Positions 61,823-63,649 of a DNA stretch of 63,649 nucleotides are shown here, one piece after another. The stretch is from JBKBKC01 sp046294265. Its GTDB lineage: Bacteria; Pseudomonadota; Alphaproteobacteria; Rhodobacterales; Rhodobacteraceae. The notes beneath the pieces are model-generated. The model was not told where the DNA came from, did no database searches, and saw nothing but the letters and a program-made list of their open reading frames with translations. Made by a program: the position numbers and the translations under genes. The DNA is taken from NCBI GenBank assembly GCA_046294265.1, contig JBKBKC010000018.1, positions 1 to 63,649 of the forward strand, given 5' to 3'. Within the stretch, counting starts at the first letter, position 1, and each line of letters opens with the position of its first letter.

Positions 61823-61871
61823 CTGTTAATCAATTGGTCGTAGGTTCGATCCCTACCGACGGAGCCAAAAA
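61823..61871 (+). other. attR core
   Basis: Second copy of the 49-bp tRNA-Asn 3' half, with A in place of C at 61859, which would spoil acceptor pairing. The AT-rich sequence after it is where the native tRNA terminator is expected. Confidence 0.92.
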
Positions 61872-61900
61872 TCCTTAAAAATACAGAGATTTAAGAGCAA

Positions 61901-61928
61901 GCCCCCGCAAGGGGGGCGTCTTTCTTTC
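61901..61928 (+). terminator. Terminator beyond attR
   Basis: GCCCCC-GCAA-GGGGGGC followed by GTCTTTCTTTCT. It fits the original tRNA-Asn terminator displaced 9.3 kb by the insertion. Confidence 0.75.
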
Positions 61929-61978
61929 TGTGCCTGGGGAACGCCGGGGGAACACATTGTCACGCGCCGGAATCAGCC

Positions 61979-61998
61979 TTGTCTTTGCGCAAAGACAA
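61979..61998. promoter_or_regulatory. 20-bp perfect palindrome
   Basis: TTGTCTTTGCGCAAAGACAA is a perfect inverted repeat 13 bases before the first CRISPR repeat. It could be an operator or leader element. Confidence 0.5.
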
Positions 61999-62011
61999 AT
62001 CCGAATAGGCT

Positions 62012-62162
62012 CCCTCGCCCGCGCGCGCGGGGATCAGCCGAAGCAAGCGCAAATTTGCCGTTGCTTCCCGACCCCTCGCCCGCGCGCGCGGGGATCAATC
62101 TGACCATCGGTCTGCCCGCTGATCTGGCGGCGCCCCTCGCCCGCGCGCGCGGGGATCAATCC
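62012..62162 (+). CRISPR. Mini-CRISPR array, type I-E-like, three repeats and two 32-bp spacers
   Basis: Repeats at 62012-62040, 62073-62101 and 62134-62162 have an exact 61-base period. Each begins CCCTCGCCCGCGCGCGCGGG and ends GATCA plus 4-5 variable bases (GCCG, ATCT, ATCC), aligning with the 29-base type I-E repeat, including the CCCGCGCGCGCGGGGAT hairpin and an A-A-C-type 3' handle. Spacers are 62041-62072 and 62102-62133. No cas gene is in the window. The transcribed strand is likely plus. The third repeat overlaps the end of a zinc-finger gene. Confidence 0.85.
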
Positions 62163-62443
62163 TTTCGCCTCGCCCGCCGTGCCCGCCCGCACGCCTTCAC
62201 CGCGCACGCTCGGCTGCAATAGATCGCCTTGCCAGTCTGCCGGGTGAAGGTGGCCGCGCACTCTCGGCAGGTCTTGTCCAGCCGCGCCAGCAGGTTGCGC
62301 GCGCTTCGCAGATCGTTGTGATAGGCGGTCTCGCAGCCCCGCCCATTGGCGCAGAACTGCCGCCTCGGGTCACGCTCCAGCGGCAACCGTTCCTCGCACC
62401 ATTTGCAGCGCACATCTGCCCAGGGGATCAGCTCATCGCACAT
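62156..62443 (-). CDS. Zinc-finger protein, prophage-type
   Basis: This 95-residue protein has two Cys clusters (RCKWCEERLPLERDPRRQFC, CANGRGC; and CRECAATFTRQTGKAIYCSR, AC), each able to bind zinc. Its end overlaps the last CRISPR repeat by a few bases. It overlaps the next gene by 16 bases. Likely a phage-borne small protein; function unknown. Confidence 0.65.
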   Translation of the reverse strand: MCDELIPWADVRCKWCEERLPLERDPRRQFCANGRGCETAYHNDLRSARNLLARLDKTCRECAATFTRQTGKAIYCSRACAVKACGRARRARRKD

Positions 62444-62925
62444 GCCGCCCGCCTCTTGCGATGCCGCAGACGCTGGATTGCCCGCGCCTCATCAATGTTG
62501 TCCTGATAGGCAAGTTTTGCCCGGTGCGAGTTGGCACAGCGGGGTCCGCAAAACGTCTTTTGTCCAGCCTCCAGCGTCCCATCACATTGCGCGCAGAGCG
62601 TTCGGGTTTCACGAATCACGCCCTGATCCGTCCATTCCGGCTGGCCCTCTTTCCATGCTGGCCGCTTGGCCCCTGTCTTGGCGAAGGCTTCGTGCAGCAT
62701 GTCCTTTGCCGCCTGATCCGCATCAGGCCATCGCATCCCGCCGAGGCACAGGCCAGAACGCAGGCTGGCCCAGATCGCCCCCTCATGGCTGATCAGTGTC
62801 GTGGTGCGGCCCTCGATCCAATCCTCGCGGATCACGTCCACAATCGCCAGGACAATGGACGCGCGCCGCGCCACCTTGCCCGGTTTGACGGTGCGCTTCT
62901 TTTTCAGTCCTGACAGGGGTGCCAC
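62428..62925 (-). CDS. Zinc-finger-containing hypothetical protein
   Basis: This 165-residue protein has an N-terminal helical domain (IVLAIVDVIREDWIEGRTTT) and a C-terminal zinc ribbon (LCAQCDGTLEAGQKTFCGPR, CANSHR). It resembles proteins in the lysogeny regions of alphaproteobacterial prophages, from memory. It starts 10 bases after the portal-fusion stop. Confidence 0.6.
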   Translation of the reverse strand: MAPLSGLKKKRTVKPGKVARRASIVLAIVDVIREDWIEGRTTTLISHEGAIWASLRSGLCLGGMRWPDADQAAKDMLHEAFAKTGAKRPAWKEGQPEWTDQGVIRETRTLCAQCDGTLEAGQKTFCGPRCANSHRAKLAYQDNIDEARAIQRLRHRKRRAACAMS

Positions 62926-62934
62926 ACCGGCCCC

Positions 62935-63649
62935 CTATTCCCGCGTGTCCAGCAAGTGCAGGATCGCGCCCGCGTCGATGCCCTCGGCCTTCGCCTGCGC
63001 CATCGCGCCCACCATGGCCGAGAACGCCCGCGCCTTGCCGCCCGCGTCATAGGCTTGCAGGGGCCGCACCACGTCGATCAGGACGGCCCCGCCCAGCTTG
63101 GCCGAGGCTTCCTCGCTGATCAGCTTGGCGATTGGCTCCAGCGTCCATTGCGCAAGGTGCCTTTGTGCCTCGCGGATCACTGGCCCGGTCGCCGCCGGAT
63201 TGTGCAGGGCAGGCAACACGCCGAACGCCTGGCTGATCGCGCCCTTGGCTGCGGTCATCAGTGCCGAAACGTCGGCCTTTTGCAGGTCCGGTGTCAGATC
63301 GTCGCGTCGCTGGCCGAGTTGGGGATTCATGCCCGCCGCCGTCGCCTGCGCCACGCCCTCCACGATCAGCGTTGAACCGCGCCGCCCCCGGATCGCGGAT
63401 CGCATCGCCGCCATGTCATCGGGGGAACTGTCAGGCAGGGGCAGAACCTGCGAACCGATGGGGGCATCGCGGAAGGTGTCGCGCAGCGCGCTTTCCAGCT
63501 CATGCAGCAGGTTGGCAGACACGGCCGAGCGCCGCAGGAAGCTTTCGGCGTTCATTTCGAGGATCGCCGCGTGGTGAACCAGACGGTCGATGGCGGCGAC
63601 GGTCATGGCCTTGTCCGGGAAGATCTGGTCCCAGCCGCTGAAGGGTTGA
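62935..63649 (-). pseudogene. IS21 IstB remnant fused in frame to a phage portal protein C-terminus
   Basis: The frame is open through the right edge. It begins QPFSGWDQIFPDKAMTVAAI with DRLVHHAAILEMNAESF, the IstB C-terminus. After RRSA it becomes phage portal sequence: VLPLPDSSPDDMAAMRSAIR, ALHNPAATGPVIREAQRHLA, WTLEPIAKLISEEASAKLGG and QAYDAGGKARAFSAMVGAMA. The portal N-terminal two thirds are missing. This looks like a recombination scar joining an insertion sequence helper gene to a prophage gene. Confidence 0.8.

Larger units (their letters stand above)
52501..61871. mobile_element. 9.3-kb integrative element in tRNA-Asn (satellite-like or reduced prophage)
   Basis: Bounded by 49-bp direct repeats that differ at one base. 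It encodes a tyrosine integrase next to the right repeat, an AlpA-like protein, a coupled early operon (HNH, PC4-like, HTH, replication-like), an HK97 capsid protein, P27-type small terminase, tape-measure protein and an XRE regulator. No large terminase, portal, protease, tail tube, lysis or fibre genes are seen. This matches the general plan of satellites that borrow helper-phage parts, but decay of a full prophage is not excluded. Confidence 0.8.

Overview
The window is high-GC DNA (roughly two thirds G+C) from an alphaproteobacterium, almost certainly a member of the Rhodobacteraceae. Supporting signs are a PutA with a divergent Lrp-type regulator, an Entner-Doudoroff pair (eda, edd), the order rpsF-rpsR-rplI, a fabD-fabG-acpP run, tatABC followed by a DUF815 ATPase, and several family-typical small proteins (DUF6778-like lipoprotein, DUF2852, Hint-domain proteins, DUF1194).

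Left part (1-14.5 kb): an accessory region scarred by insertion sequences. It holds an HlyD/ABC-2 export operon clipped by an IS630-type element, three sulfotransferase-like genes, a GSCFA gene broken by a frameshift and an IS5-type transposase, a 1029-residue two-module glycosyltransferase, a DUF2793 tail-fibre-like protein, and two IS3 fragments abutting head to head. The likely theme is synthesis, sulfation and export of surface polysaccharide.

Middle part (14.5-52.4 kb): mostly core chromosome. Proline catabolism (putA and its regulator), metF/metR, N-end-rule transferase (bpt), glnE, eda/edd, a periplasmic CHAT-domain protein, an rRNA methyltransferase, an M48 protease, tRNA-Leu between two Hint proteins, trigger factor, a further sulfotransferase, ribosomal proteins, YceI-type proteins, fatty acid synthesis and the Tat translocon. 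A short Cys-rich secreted protein of 41 residues lies at 24824-24949.

Right part (52.47-63.65 kb): a tRNA-Asn gene carries a 9.3-kb integrated element bounded by 49-bp direct repeats (52501-52549 and 61823-61871). The element has a tyrosine integrase, an AlpA-like protein, a translationally coupled early operon, a replication-like gene that contains four iteron-like repeats and an in-frame amber codon, an HK97-type capsid gene, a P27-type small terminase and a tape-measure gene. I find no large terminase, portal, protease, tail tube or lysis gene, so it looks like a phage satellite or a heavily reduced prophage. Identical 20-bp paired repeats near both ends look like integrase arm sites. Outside the right repeat lies what appears to be an older element in tandem. 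It has a three-repeat, 61-bp-period mini-CRISPR array of type I-E character without cas genes, two zinc-finger genes, and an IS21 IstB remnant fused in frame to a phage portal fragment that runs to the window edge.
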